Source: an uncultured Prochlorococcus sp. (lineage in GTDB: Bacteria; Cyanobacteriota; Cyanobacteriia; PCC-6307; Cyanobiaceae). From it: DNA of 46,979 bases. Each line of letters begins with the position of its first letter. Position 1 is the stretch's first letter. A program made the position numbers and the translations under genes. The notes under the pieces are model-generated. The model was not told where the DNA came from and did not search any database. It saw only the letters and a program-made list of their open reading frames with translations. Shown here piece by piece: positions 1 through 10,440 of this stretch. Location: the NCBI GenBank assembly GCA_902572675.1, contig CACGGY010000002.1:1-46979 (forward strand). Reading direction: 5' to 3'.

Positions 1-1104
1 TCCAAGGAGATATGGAATGAATTAGCAAATGAAATTAATAATCCATTTTATGAATGGACTTGGATTAAAAACCTTGAAATATCAAAAAGTGTTTCAAGAG
101 AAACTGGTTGGCAGCCTCTATATTTTGTTGCTTATAAAAATGAAGAAATATTAGGAATTGCTCCGCTTTTTTTAAAAAATCACAGCTATGGAGAATTTAT
201 TTTTGATCAATCATTTGCACGATTGGCTCAAGAGCTTAATTTAAATTATTACCCTAAATTAATTGGAATGAGTCCTTATAGTCCTGTCAATGGATATCAA
301 TTTCTTTATAAAAAAAATAAAGATAAGAAAGAAATTACAAATTTACTCATAAACAATATCGAAAGATTTGCGATTGCAAACAAAATTTTAAGTTGTAATT
401 TTTTATATATTGATGAAAGCTGGGGCAACCATCTTAAATCTTTGGGATACTATGAATGGATAAATTCCAGCAGTGAATGGAGGAGTAATGGAGAAAAAAC
501 ATTTGATGATTTTCTTTCTAGATTTAACTCTAACCAGAGAAAAAATATCAAAAAAGAGAGGAAATCAATTACTAATAAAAATATTAAAATAAAAATTTTC
601 AATAAAGATGATATCAACCAAGAAATCCTCAAAAAAATGCATTATTTTTATGAACAGCATTGCTCGAGGTGGGGAGTTTGGGGAAGTAAATATCTAACAT
701 CTACATTTTTCGAAAAAATTGTTGAAAATAAAAAAAATCTTTTACTTTTTAGCGCTTCAAAAAATGATTCAAATGATATGTTTGCAATGTCGATGTGCGT
801 TAAAAACAAAAACAACTTATGGGGTAGATATTGGGGTAGTCAAGAAGACATATCTAATTTACATTTTGAATTATGTTACTACCAGCCAATTGAATGGGCA
901 ATAAAAAATAGTATCCATTTTTTTGATCCTGGAGCAGGTGGCAAACACAAAAGGCGGAGGGGGTTTTTTGCAAAAAGCACCATTAGCTTGCATAAGTGGT
1001 TTGACAAAAATATGGAAAATATAATTTATCCTTGGCTAAATGAGGTTAATAAACAAACCGAGACTGAAATTGAATTTGAGAATAATACTATACCCTTTAA
1101 ATAA
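1..1104 (+). CDS. Peptidogalycan biosynthesis/GNAT-like N-acyltransferase (COG3146/DUF482-like), 5' truncated by window edge
   Basis: Frame 1 is open from base 1 (SKEIWNELANEINNPFYEWTWIKNLE...), so the 223 ATG is internal. Motifs HCSRWGVWGSKYLTSTFFE and FDPGAGGKHKRRRGF resemble the COG3146 family. Confidence 0.8.
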   Translation, partial: SKEIWNELANEINNPFYEWTWIKNLEISKSVSRETGWQPLYFVAYKNEEILGIAPLFLKNHSYGEFIFDQSFARLAQELNLNYYPKLIGMSPYSPVNGYQFLYKKNKDKKEITNLLINNIERFAIANKILSCNFLYIDESWGNHLKSLGYYEWINSSSEWRSNGEKTFDDFLSRFNSNQRKNIKKERKSITNKNIKIKIFNKDDINQEILKKMHYFYEQHCSRWGVWGSKYLTSTFFEKIVENKKNLLLFSASKNDSNDMFAMSMCVKNKNNLWGRYWGSQEDISNLHFELCYYQPIEWAIKNSIHFFDPGAGGKHKRRRGFFAKSTISLHKWFDKNMENIIYPWLNEVNKQTETEIEFENNTIPFK

Positions 1105-1163
1105 AAAATTATTTGGCTTTTCGAAACACTATATTAGTAATATAGTTGTTTTTACTTCTAAGG

Positions 1164-1550
1164 ATGGATTCTAGTAAAAGTTTAGATGAAAAAATAAAGA
1201 TTGATAATAATCTATCCAACCGGTATATAGACTTAGATCCAAATGGTTATTTTATTATAAAAGTAGATTTAGAAGAAAATAAAATAATTCTCGAGCACTT
1301 TTTAAATACCATCGATAAGGAAGGCTATGCGCTTGACCCAGAAACAAATGAACCAATCAAATGCGACTCTCAAAATAAAAGAGTTAGTAATGAAGTTTTT
1401 AAAGGTATTAGTGCGAAACAACTTGGAATATTGATCACTGAAGAAAGAAATGACTTAATAACCAGATTCGACCATGCTCTATATTTAGGCCGGGAACTAC
1501 AAAAAGCAGAAGAATGTTTATACAAAAAATTACCCTATATCCAAGATTAA
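1164..1550 (+). CDS. Conserved cyanobacterial protein, DUF4346-like
   Basis: ORF with ATG at 1164 (MDSSKSLDEKIKIDNN...); Y(I/F)DLDPxGYFIIxVDxxxxxIxxEHF pattern recalled from DUF4346. Confidence 0.65.
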   Translation: MDSSKSLDEKIKIDNNLSNRYIDLDPNGYFIIKVDLEENKIILEHFLNTIDKEGYALDPETNEPIKCDSQNKRVSNEVFKGISAKQLGILITEERNDLITRFDHALYLGRELQKAEECLYKKLPYIQD

Positions 1551-1614
1551 GAAATTAAACGAAAAAATCTAATCTTTTCATCTGATGTTAAATTAGATAA
1601 AAATAAAAAAATTA

Positions 1615-1707
1615 ATGAACATCATTTTCTATTTTGCATTTATTGGTTTTGGTTTTGGAGCTGCTTTCGCATTAGATAAGCTCTTAAGAGCAGTTAAATT
1701 AATTTAA
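1615..1707 (+). CDS. petL: Putative cytochrome b6-f complex subunit PetL (30 aa)
   Basis: Hand-translated small ORF MNIIFYFAFIGFGFGAAFALDKLLRAVKLI; single TM helix with C-terminal (R/K)xxKLI as in cyanobacterial PetL. Absent from the ORF track because of its length cutoff. Confidence 0.6.
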   Translation: MNIIFYFAFIGFGFGAAFALDKLLRAVKLI

Positions 1708-1712
1708 AAAAA

Positions 1713-3077
1713 CTACAAAATTTTAATAATCTCTCCATACAAATCATATTCATCCGCAAAAGAAATATTTGCTTCAACAAATTTACCAATATATTTTTTC
1801 AAATCAATTTTATCTTTAACAGTTAGAATTACACTCCCGTCAATTTCAGGAGCAAAATTGTAGGACCGACCTATTAATTCGTTATTGTCTGATATTTTTT
1901 CTACCAAAATCTTCATTTTTGAACCAACATATTTCTGATTCTTATCTTTAGAGATATTTTGTTGAACTGAAATAACGTTATCTTTTCTTGCCTCCGCAAC
2001 CTCTGGAGATACTTTATTTGGCAAATGAAACGCTGCAGTTCCTTCCTCAGGAGAAAAAATAAACACTCCTACATGATCAAATTTGTGCCTATCCAAAAAT
2101 TCGAGAAGATGTTCAAAATGTCCTTTTTTTTCTCCTGGAAAACCAACAATGAGACTAGTTCTTAATACAGCAGAAGGAATTTCTTCTCTAATTTTCTCCA
2201 AAATTGATTCATTCAAAGAAGCTTGCCAAGGTCTATTCATACTCTTCAACACATCTGGATGACTATGCTGAAGTGGTAAATCAAAATAAGGAACTATATT
2301 CTTTGAATCTTTGAAAGCTCTAATAACTTCATCAGTTAAACCTGTTGGATAAGCATAATGTATCCTTATCCAAGGAATTGGAATTTTAGAAAGCTCATTC
2401 AAAAGTTTGGCTAATGATGGTTTTCCATAAATATCTTGACCATAATTAGTTGTTATTTGACTAATTAATATGATTTCTTGAATACCCTTTTTTGCAAGAC
2501 TTTTGGCTTCTGAAACTATAGATTCTATTGTTCTACTTCTTTGAGGACCTCTCAACTTAGGAATAATACAAAAAGCACAATTATAGTTGCAGCCTTCAGC
2601 AATGCGAAGATAAGCAACAAATTTATTTTTATCTACAAAACGAGGCATTTGCTCATCTGCAATAAATTCAGGTATTTTAGAAACTTCATTAACGATTTCC
2701 CCTTTTTCTACTCTGTCTAAAACCTTGGCTATCTTTTGATAATCTCCTGTTCCAACCAAACCTTTTATTTCAGGGATTTCTTTTATAAGCTCATCTTTAA
2801 AATGCTGAGCCATACAACCTGCAACTATTACTTCCTTTCCTTGATTTGTATATTCTAGAATTTTTCTAATAGATTCTTCTCTAGCTGTTTCAATAAAACT
2901 GCAAGTATTTACAACAACAACATTCGCATCATTTATATTGGTCTCAACTTCATAACCCTCTTTATCTAATAAACCTTGCATATGTTCAGTATCAACAAGA
3001 TTTTTCTCACAACCAACATGACTGAATGCAATCTTAGATAGTTTTTTTTCTTTTACATTGAGACTATTTTGTTTCAC
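1713..3077 (-). CDS. rimO: Ribosomal protein S12 methylthiotransferase RimO
   Basis: MiaB/RimO radical-SAM family: [39 protein letters not shown]-terminal TRAM-like region. Confidence 0.95.
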   Translation of the reverse strand: MKQNSLNVKEKKLSKIAFSHVGCEKNLVDTEHMQGLLDKEGYEVETNINDANVVVVNTCSFIETAREESIRKILEYTNQGKEVIVAGCMAQHFKDELIKEIPEIKGLVGTGDYQKIAKVLDRVEKGEIVNEVSKIPEFIADEQMPRFVDKNKFVAYLRIAEGCNYNCAFCIIPKLRGPQRSRTIESIVSEAKSLAKKGIQEIILISQITTNYGQDIYGKPSLAKLLNELSKIPIPWIRIHYAYPTGLTDEVIRAFKDSKNIVPYFDLPLQHSHPDVLKSMNRPWQASLNESILEKIREEIPSAVLRTSLIVGFPGEKKGHFEHLLEFLDRHKFDHVGVFIFSPEEGTAAFHLPNKVSPEVAEARKDNVISVQQNISKDKNQKYVGSKMKILVEKISDNNELIGRSYNFAPEIDGSVILTVKDKIDLKKYIGKFVEANISFADEYDLYGEIIKIL

Positions 3078-3182
3078 AACTTGAAAAATAAGAATTAAAA
3101 GATTTAAACAGCATTTTGTATATAACTCTCATGCCAAGATAATATTAGGATAGATAATGTAAATAACAAACTTTCTTTTTGT

Positions 3183-4118
3183 ATGGCCCTTAAGAATATA
3201 AACAGAAGAAATAAAAAAGATTTGAAATGGCCAAAAATCATAATCGCAATTCTTAGCACTATAGGCATAGTTGATACAGGTTCGATTACTTTAAAAAACT
3301 GGGGATTATTTAGTTCTCTTTCATGCCCAGGGATACAAAATGGTTGTGAAACAGTTTTAAATAGTCCTTGGGGTACTTTATTTGCAAATAATCAAGTTAA
3401 TATACCTCTCTCATTAGCTGGATTTATAACATATTTATCAATATTAGTTATCACAATAATACTTTCGCTTAATTTAGTTTCCCCAAAAGAAAAACTAAAT
3501 AAGTTTTTGTGGTGGTTATTATTTCTAATTTCTTGTGCATCATCAACATTTAGCTTTTTATTGATAAATATAATGTTTTTTAAGATTCAAGCATATTGTT
3601 TTTTTTGTATACTTTCAGCAATTTTATCGTTTTCTATCTTTATAATTTCTATGATTGGAGCAAAGTTCGAAAGTAGAGAACCTATGATTTTTAGAGGTTT
3701 CATTGTAGCCATTAGTATCCTTCTGGGGGGCCTAATTTGGTCAACAAACGTTGACCCCTCTAATGCTATTGATGTTGCAAACCCCACTGAAAATGTATCG
3801 CCAATAATTACCACTTCAAGCTCTCCTCAGAAGGTAAAGTTTGCAAAATTTTTAAGTGAAAATAATATTGTTATGTATAGTGCATACTGGTGCCCTCATT
3901 GCCACGATCAGAAACAATTATTTGGCAGGGAAGCAGTGAACGAATTAAAAGTAGTTGAGTGTGCTAAAGATGGTAAAGATAATGAGTATGAGCTATGCCA
4001 AACGAAAGGAATCAGTGGCTTTCCTTCTTGGGAAATAAATGGAGAAATTATTAGTGGTACGCGTGACTTAAATGAATTAGCAACAAAAACCGACTATCAG
4101 GGAGATCTTAATTTTTAA
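3183..4118 (+). CDS. Vitamin K epoxide reductase (VKOR) family protein fused to a thioredoxin-like domain
   Basis: N-terminal TM VKOR domain with YCFFC; C-terminal WCPHCHDQKQLF thioredoxin-like motif. Confidence 0.9.
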   Translation: MALKNINRRNKKDLKWPKIIIAILSTIGIVDTGSITLKNWGLFSSLSCPGIQNGCETVLNSPWGTLFANNQVNIPLSLAGFITYLSILVITIILSLNLVSPKEKLNKFLWWLLFLISCASSTFSFLLINIMFFKIQAYCFFCILSAILSFSIFIISMIGAKFESREPMIFRGFIVAISILLGGLIWSTNVDPSNAIDVANPTENVSPIITTSSSPQKVKFAKFLSENNIVMYSAYWCPHCHDQKQLFGREAVNELKVVECAKDGKDNEYELCQTKGISGFPSWEINGEIISGTRDLNELATKTDYQGDLNF

Positions 4119-5775
4119 TAAATCTTTTTTGAATTTTTTGATCTAACTGTTGTCTAGTATGACATTCCCAATTTTTATCTTTATTAGGGAAATCATCTCT
4201 ATAGTGCCCACCTCTACTTTCTTCTCTAAATAAACAAGCTTTTAATAAAGTTAAGGTGGTTATTTGTCTATTCTTTAAATCAAGTAAAAGATTTAATGCT
4301 CTTCTATTAGGTTCACTAAGTTTTATTTTTTGATCAAATTTTATTTTTTCAAGACTATGTAGTAAATCGTTTTTATTTAATTTATCTATATCATTTTGAA
4401 TGTAATTTAAAAATTTACTCATATTTACCTTATTTCGAGATACACCTAAATTTAACCAACATAGTTTTCTTAGTTCATCAATTTTTTCAGCGATTATAGA
4501 AATTTGATCTTCTTTAGGATCTTCAATATCAAACTCTTGAAATGATCTGTCAAATTTTTCAAAGTTAGAAAGGTCATTCAAAACAATTGAAGACATTTTT
4601 CTTGCGAAAACAAGACACTCCATCAGTGAATTACTTGCCAGTCTATTAGCACCATGAACACCTGTAGAGGCAACTTCTCCAACGGCATATAATCCTTTTC
4701 TTGTTGAAGATGCATTTAGATCAGTTTTAATACCTCCCATCCAATAATGAGCTGCAGGGGCAACGGGAATTACCTCATTTAAAGGGTTAACGCCATAATC
4801 CTGACATCGACTTAATATCGTGGGGAAGCGCTCTACAATTTTTTCTGGGTCAATATACCGAAGATCTAAGCCAACATGCTCTACACTATTATCATGCATG
4901 TTTTTCATAATTGCTCTACTTACCTGATCTCTGGTAGCTAGATCACGATTTTCAAGATTTTTAACTGGGCTATCACCATTTTTATCAACTAAAATCGCCC
5001 CTTCTCCTCTTAGTGCCTCAGATATAAGGAAACAAGGAGCACCATAAAATTTTAAAGCGGTTGGATGAAATTGAACAAATTCTAAATCTTCAATAGCTGC
5101 TCCTGCTTTCCATGCGAGGGCAATCCCTTCGCCAGACGATTGAGCAGGATTGGTTGTATTGGTGAATAAATGACCGCCCCCTCCTGTTGCTAAAACGACA
5201 GCTTTAGATTGAATCCAATATAAATTTGCTCCATCAAGAACCTGAACTCCTTTACATTCTTCATTTTCAATAAACAGTTCAGTCACCCTTACACCTCTGC
5301 AGTGAAGAATATTTTTTTTATTTTCAATATGATCTTCTAGTACTTCAACTAATGCTCTCCCAGTCCGATCTTTAACATGCAAGACTCTCCTTCGAGAGTG
5401 AGCAGCTTCTAAAGTAGTAGACAGTTGATCAGAACTTTGGTCAAATATCATCCCTAAATTCTGCAACCTTTCTACACAACCCGGGGCTTCTTTAACAAGC
5501 ATTTCTACAGCTTGAAAATCACATAATCCATCTCCTGCTTTTAAAGTGTCTTCAGCATGAAGATCAAATGAATCATCTTTTCTGACAACAGATGCTATTC
5601 CTCCTTGAGCCCATCTACTGGAAGATACCTTGCTAGTATTTCTATTTAAGAGAAGCACTTTTAAATTTGAAGGTAATTCAAGGCAAGACATAAGGCCAGC
5701 AGCACCAGCCCCAACAACGATCACATCCCAATTATTTATTGGAATTAGTTCTTGCGAAAATGGAGGTCTCAGCAT
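4108..5775 (-). CDS. nadB: L-aspartate oxidase
   Basis: FAD motif VVGAGAAGLMSCLEL, SSRWAQGGIASV, HPTALKFYGAPCFLISEALRGEGA, HGANRLASNSLMECLVFARK. Confidence 0.95.
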   Translation of the reverse strand: MLRPPFSQELIPINNWDVIVVGAGAAGLMSCLELPSNLKVLLLNRNTSKVSSSRWAQGGIASVVRKDDSFDLHAEDTLKAGDGLCDFQAVEMLVKEAPGCVERLQNLGMIFDQSSDQLSTTLEAAHSRRRVLHVKDRTGRALVEVLEDHIENKKNILHCRGVRVTELFIENEECKGVQVLDGANLYWIQSKAVVLATGGGGHLFTNTTNPAQSSGEGIALAWKAGAAIEDLEFVQFHPTALKFYGAPCFLISEALRGEGAILVDKNGDSPVKNLENRDLATRDQVSRAIMKNMHDNSVEHVGLDLRYIDPEKIVERFPTILSRCQDYGVNPLNEVIPVAPAAHYWMGGIKTDLNASSTRKGLYAVGEVASTGVHGANRLASNSLMECLVFARKMSSIVLNDLSNFEKFDRSFQEFDIEDPKEDQISIIAEKIDELRKLCWLNLGVSRNKVNMSKFLNYIQNDIDKLNKNDLLHSLEKIKFDQKIKLSEPNRRALNLLLDLKNRQITTLTLLKACLFREESRGGHYRDDFPNKDKNWECHTRQQLDQKIQKRFIKN

Positions 5776-6542
5776 TAAACCAATCCACTAAAAGTTGGTT
5801 GTAGAATTGCTAAAAATATAAAAATACCATCAACAATTAATGTCGTTTGAATTACATAACTAGAAACCAAGAGTGCTCTCCCATTTGTCGTATTATTTGT
5901 AGAAGAATCAAAAATTTCTTTTGAAATAAACCAAAGTATAAGTGCTGTAAAAAAAATTATAGATAATGATTTTATATGAATAAGATTTTCTGAGGTTTTT
6001 TGAAGAATGAGAGGGGCCGTTTCAGAATCTGCAGTTATGACCTCTCTCCATTGGTCCATAATTCCGATCAAAAATATTGTTATGTCAGTAACTGCAGTTC
6101 CAAACAAAGAAGAGAGATAAAAACTAGATCCAATTTTCCAATCAGTCCCAAAGCCAATTAAAGCTAAAGGGAGAACCACTGCTTCAACAGGGATGTGTAG
6201 GATAGGAAATTGACTTAACCATCCCCAAAACAAACATCCACCAAGCCAACTCCCTGATACCCCAAATAATAATGAACTGACAATAAACCATTTATTTGGT
6301 TGTTTTTTGTACAAAAAATATGCAACTAAGAGGATTATAAAAGTGAAACAAAGGGCACTAGTTGGTTCTAATCTAACCCAAGGGGCTTGAATAAATATAG
6401 GTAGAATTACAAAAAAAGAGGACCACAATCTTAATGAAAAAGGCCTTGATAAAAAAGTACTTTCGTATGAATCAGCTGATTTAAACAATTCATAGTTTAA
6501 TTTATCTTTCACTTCTAGGTTTTCTGTAATTAATTCTTTCAA
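5775..6542 (-). CDS. Cyanobacterial integral membrane protein (DUF3120-like)
   Basis: Multiple TM segments; FGVSGSWLGGCLFWGWL...PIHIPVEA-like region. Abuts nadB (shared base 5775). Confidence 0.7.
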   Translation of the reverse strand: MKELITENLEVKDKLNYELFKSADSYESTFLSRPFSLRLWSSFFVILPIFIQAPWVRLEPTSALCFTFIILLVAYFLYKKQPNKWFIVSSLLFGVSGSWLGGCLFWGWLSQFPILHIPVEAVVLPLALIGFGTDWKIGSSFYLSSLFGTAVTDITIFLIGIMDQWREVITADSETAPLILQKTSENLIHIKSLSIIFFTALILWFISKEIFDSSTNNTTNGRALLVSSYVIQTTLIVDGIFIFLAILQPTFSGLV

Positions 6543-6730
6543 TGAACGAAAATTTATTGGGTTATTTAAGTTAATGTAATGCGAGTTTTTAATAACTGCT
6601 AATTACATACTTTAATAAATTAAGGGCACTTAATTTAAAAACTATATTTAGTATATTAAAAGTATTTAATACACTTTGAGTCATATATGAGTCTAGAATA
6701 AAGATAAAGAAAAATATTTGGAATTCAATT

Positions 6731-8143
6731 GTGTGGCAAGAAATTAATTACAAAGAAGATTCTAATGATCTTTTGGTTCCTAATATTAATTACAAAATAA
6801 ACCCAGCAAAAATAGAAAGTATTGAAGCTAATTCCATTGCTGAAGAAATCGGATTTGAACCGGGTGACGCAATAATTACTATAAATGGAAAAAAACCAAG
6901 AGATTTGATTGATTATCAGATTCTAATAAGTGAAGAATTTTTAAATATATCAGTTTTAGATAAAAATCATGAAATTCACAATATAAGTATTGAAAAAGAT
7001 CAAGATACTAATTTAGGTATTAATTTTCAAGATGCATTATTTGATTCAATAAAGCAATGCAATAATAAATGTCCATTTTGTTTTATAGATCAACAGCCAA
7101 GCGGTAAAAGAAAAAGCCTTTATGTCAAAGATGATGATTATAGATTGAGTTTTCTTTACGGCTCTTATCTAACTCTTACTAATTTGAAAAAAAGTGACTG
7201 GGAGAGAATTTCCACCCAAAAACTTTCCCCTCTTTTTATTTCTGTGCATGCAACTGACCCTAAAACTCGAGAAAAATTATTAAAAAATAAAAAAGCAGGA
7301 GTAATTCTCGATCAAATTTCATGGTTTGAAAAGAACTCTATTCAAATGCATGCTCAAATTGTTGTATGTCCAGATATAAATGACGGGAAGATTCTTGAAA
7401 AGTCAATTATTGAACTCGCAGAATTCTATAAAAAAAACTCTCAGACAGTGCTTTCAGTAGCAATAGTTCCTGTAGGACTTACAAAATTTAGACCTGAAAA
7501 TGATGGATTAAAATCAATAAACTCTGAATACGCAATAAAAACGATCAAACAAATAGAAAAAATTCAAGCTTCTTTACAAATCAGTCTAGGCACTCGTTTT
7601 TGTTGGCTAGCTGACGAATGGTATTTAATAGCAGGTAAAAATTTGCCAAGTTATAAAACCTACGAACATATGCCGCAAGAATCTAATGGAGTAGGGTCAA
7701 TTAGAAGCTTTCTCAAAACATTAAATGAAAGTTCTAATAACTTACCTCAAAAAATAAAACAGCCAAAAAAAGTTAGTTGGATTGTTGGTAAATTGGTTTA
7801 TGAAGCCCTAATACCTACAGTTAAAAAATTAAACTTAATTGATGGATTAAAAGTTAATTTATATGGTTTACCAAGTATTTATTGGGGACAAGAACAAGTT
7901 GTAACTGGACTTCTTACAGGAGAAGATCTAGTTTGTGGGCTTAAAAATAAGGATTTAGGAGAAGCTATTTATATACCATCAATTATGTTAAAACTTAATA
8001 CTGATTTATTTCTTGATGACAAAAATATTAAAGAAGTAGAAAACCAATTAAATACCAAAATTCACGTTCTCGATGAGTCGAATGATATTATAGATACTTT
8101 GATTGGAAAATCTAATAGAACTAATACTTTAGAAAATGCTTAG
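6731..8143 (+). CDS. PDZ-containing radical SAM protein, DUF512 / cyanobacterial FeS protein family
   Basis: N-terminal PDZ-like IEANSIAEEIGFEPGDAIITINGKKPRDLIDY; CNNKCPFCFIDQ radical-SAM cysteines; DUF512-like C-terminus. Confidence 0.9.
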   Translation: MWQEINYKEDSNDLLVPNINYKINPAKIESIEANSIAEEIGFEPGDAIITINGKKPRDLIDYQILISEEFLNISVLDKNHEIHNISIEKDQDTNLGINFQDALFDSIKQCNNKCPFCFIDQQPSGKRKSLYVKDDDYRLSFLYGSYLTLTNLKKSDWERISTQKLSPLFISVHATDPKTREKLLKNKKAGVILDQISWFEKNSIQMHAQIVVCPDINDGKILEKSIIELAEFYKKNSQTVLSVAIVPVGLTKFRPENDGLKSINSEYAIKTIKQIEKIQASLQISLGTRFCWLADEWYLIAGKNLPSYKTYEHMPQESNGVGSIRSFLKTLNESSNNLPQKIKQPKKVSWIVGKLVYEALIPTVKKLNLIDGLKVNLYGLPSIYWGQEQVVTGLLTGEDLVCGLKNKDLGEAIYIPSIMLKLNTDLFLDDKNIKEVENQLNTKIHVLDESNDIIDTLIGKSNRTNTLENA

Positions 8144-9569
8144 AAAAGTAATTAATCCTATTTTATTTTTACCCCTTGCTTTATGTATAAACACTATAAA
8201 TGTGCTTTCGAGTGAAACAAATAATGATATAGATAATTTTTCGAGAGAATTATCAAATAAGCCTTTTATTAATTATCAAGAGATAGAAAAACTTATCTTA
8301 AATAATCTAGAGTTAAAATCATTTCAAAATTTAGTTAACTCTGCAAGATTTAATCTATCAAGTAAAATTTCTAAGAAATTTCCATCCATAGATTTTCAAG
8401 CCAATGGGTCTCCAAAATATGTCTCAGGTAAAAATTACAGTAGCAATTCACCCAATTTAAAAACATCACAATTTACGGCTAATCCTTCTTTAAATATTAA
8501 ATGGAATTTAATTGAACCCCTTAGAGGAACAGAAATTAAAATTGCCAAAGACAATCTGCAAATTGCAGAAAATAATTATGAAATCAAGAAAAAAGATTTA
8601 ATTCAAGAAGCAAAAATGAGGTATCACAAATATCAAAAGTCATATCAAGAAATCCAAAATAAAAAATTTACACTTGCATTGTCAAAAACAATTTTAAATA
8701 ATGCTACATCAAAGTTAGATTCTGGAATTGGTACAAAGTTTGAAGTTCTTGAAGCAGAAGCTCAATTATCTCGAGATAAACAATCACTTAACGAAAAAAA
8801 AATAGAACATGAAATTAATAAAATGTCGCTTAAAGAAATTCTTAACATTAAGGAAAATTTTGAAAGTAATAAAGAACAAAATTTGATAGGTTTCTGGAAA
8901 CATAGATTGAATAAAAATATTAAGGCAGGTTTAGATAAAAATCTTTCCTTAAAAAATGCTCTTCTTCAAAAATCAATCAAAAATAGTCAAGCAAATAGTT
9001 TTTTAGCTAGAAATAAGCCAAATATTTACATAAGCAACACATTCTCCAGTACCTTTTCCAAAGGTGACTCTTTATCTACTGATATTGACTATAAAGAAAC
9101 TGGATCTAACTATACAAATTCAATAAGTCTTAATCTGTCATGGAGTATTTTCAACGGTGGTCAAAATAAAAACTCCTATAAATCAAAAATAGCAGATGCA
9201 AAATCTGAAGAATATGCTTATCAAAATCTAAAAAATATTTTAACTACAAATATTAGTAAAGCCTATTTGAATTTTAAATTAAATGAAGAAAAGATAGTTT
9301 CTTCTCTTAAAGATATTGAATCTAGTAAAGAGGCTTTAAGGCTTTCCAGGCTTAGATATGATGTTGGAATATCAACTCTCAAAGATGTACTTGTAAGACA
9401 AAATGAATTAAGTAATGCAAAATCAAAAAATATTAATGCTCTATATAATTACAACCTGAACTTAGATGAATTAGAAAGGTTAACTTTTCTTGAAATAAGC
9501 AAAACTTGTTTAGATAACAATAATAATAAAATTAAATATAAAGAATCTTTTTGCAATATTCCAAAATGA
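8136..9569 (+). CDS. tolC: TolC-like outer membrane efflux protein
   Basis: Signal-like N-terminus, coiled-coil OEP repeats (SKEALRLSRLRYDVGISTLKDVLVRQNELSNAKS). Confidence 0.85.
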   Translation: MLRKVINPILFLPLALCINTINVLSSETNNDIDNFSRELSNKPFINYQEIEKLILNNLELKSFQNLVNSARFNLSSKISKKFPSIDFQANGSPKYVSGKNYSSNSPNLKTSQFTANPSLNIKWNLIEPLRGTEIKIAKDNLQIAENNYEIKKKDLIQEAKMRYHKYQKSYQEIQNKKFTLALSKTILNNATSKLDSGIGTKFEVLEAEAQLSRDKQSLNEKKIEHEINKMSLKEILNIKENFESNKEQNLIGFWKHRLNKNIKAGLDKNLSLKNALLQKSIKNSQANSFLARNKPNIYISNTFSSTFSKGDSLSTDIDYKETGSNYTNSISLNLSWSIFNGGQNKNSYKSKIADAKSEEYAYQNLKNILTTNISKAYLNFKLNEEKIVSSLKDIESSKEALRLSRLRYDVGISTLKDVLVRQNELSNAKSKNINALYNYNLNLDELERLTFLEISKTCLDNNNNKIKYKESFCNIPK

Positions 9570-10366
9570 ATTTACCAAATTTAACGAATAAACAATTGAG
9601 TGAATTAAATTCTTTATTTGAAGTAGTAAGTCAACGCCAAATAAAAGATTTTGGAAACATTAGTGCTAGCAATAAATCCGACGGATCATTGATTACCAGT
9701 TGTGATTTATGGAGTGATGAAACAATTGTAGATGGTCTAGCTTCAATAGCTCCAGGGGAAGGAGTCCTTAGTGAAGAAGGAGGGAAGCTAATTCCTGAAA
9801 CGAAAGCATATTGGGTTGTAGATCCATTAGATGGAACAACAAATTTTGCTGCAGGTATTCCTTACTGGTCTATATCAGTAGCAAGGTTCGTTGATGGTAA
9901 ACCGCAATCTTCATTTTTAATAATCCCTACATTGAAAAAAAAGTTTGTATCTATTAAAGGACAAGGAGTTTGGTTAAATAACCAAAAAATAGAGCCTAAA
10001 CAAAATAATCATCAAAGTGAATGCATTTCTTTATGTAGTAGATCAATAAAAATTTTGCAAAAAAAACCAAACGAAGCATTTCCTGGAAAAATCAGACTCT
10101 TAGGTGTATCGAGTTTAAATCTAGCGAGTGTAGCGATGGGGCAGACTTTTGGAGCAATAGAATCAACCCCCAAGATATGGGACATTGCGGCGTCCTGGCT
10201 ATTATTAGAAGAACTAAATTGTAGTATAGATTGGTTAGAAACAGATCCCTTGAATTTAGTTTCTGGACAAAACTTGAGTGATGTTAATTTTCCATTAATT
10301 GCTTGTAGATCTATAGAAAAAATTAAAATATTAAAATCATGGGGTAATTTATTATTGGAAAAATAG
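9566..10366 (+). CDS. suhB: Inositol monophosphatase family protein
   Basis: WVVDPLDGTTNFAAGIPYWSISVA; WDIAASWLLLEE. ATG at 9566 preferred over the TTG at 9551 given by the ORF track. Confidence 0.9.
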   Translation: MNLPNLTNKQLSELNSLFEVVSQRQIKDFGNISASNKSDGSLITSCDLWSDETIVDGLASIAPGEGVLSEEGGKLIPETKAYWVVDPLDGTTNFAAGIPYWSISVARFVDGKPQSSFLIIPTLKKKFVSIKGQGVWLNNQKIEPKQNNHQSECISLCSRSIKILQKKPNEAFPGKIRLLGVSSLNLASVAMGQTFGAIESTPKIWDIAASWLLLEELNCSIDWLETDPLNLVSGQNLSDVNFPLIACRSIEKIKILKSWGNLLLEK

Positions 10367-10440
10367 TTGCATAATTAAAGAAATATTGGCTTGAAAAATT
10401 TCTTAATTAGATACAATAAAAAAATATATAAGGTAAATAT

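Noticed and set aside
450-904. ORFs 450-632 (-) and 719-904 (+)
   Set aside because: Lie within the COG3146-like CDS in other frames; low-complexity hydrophobic or truncated peptides.
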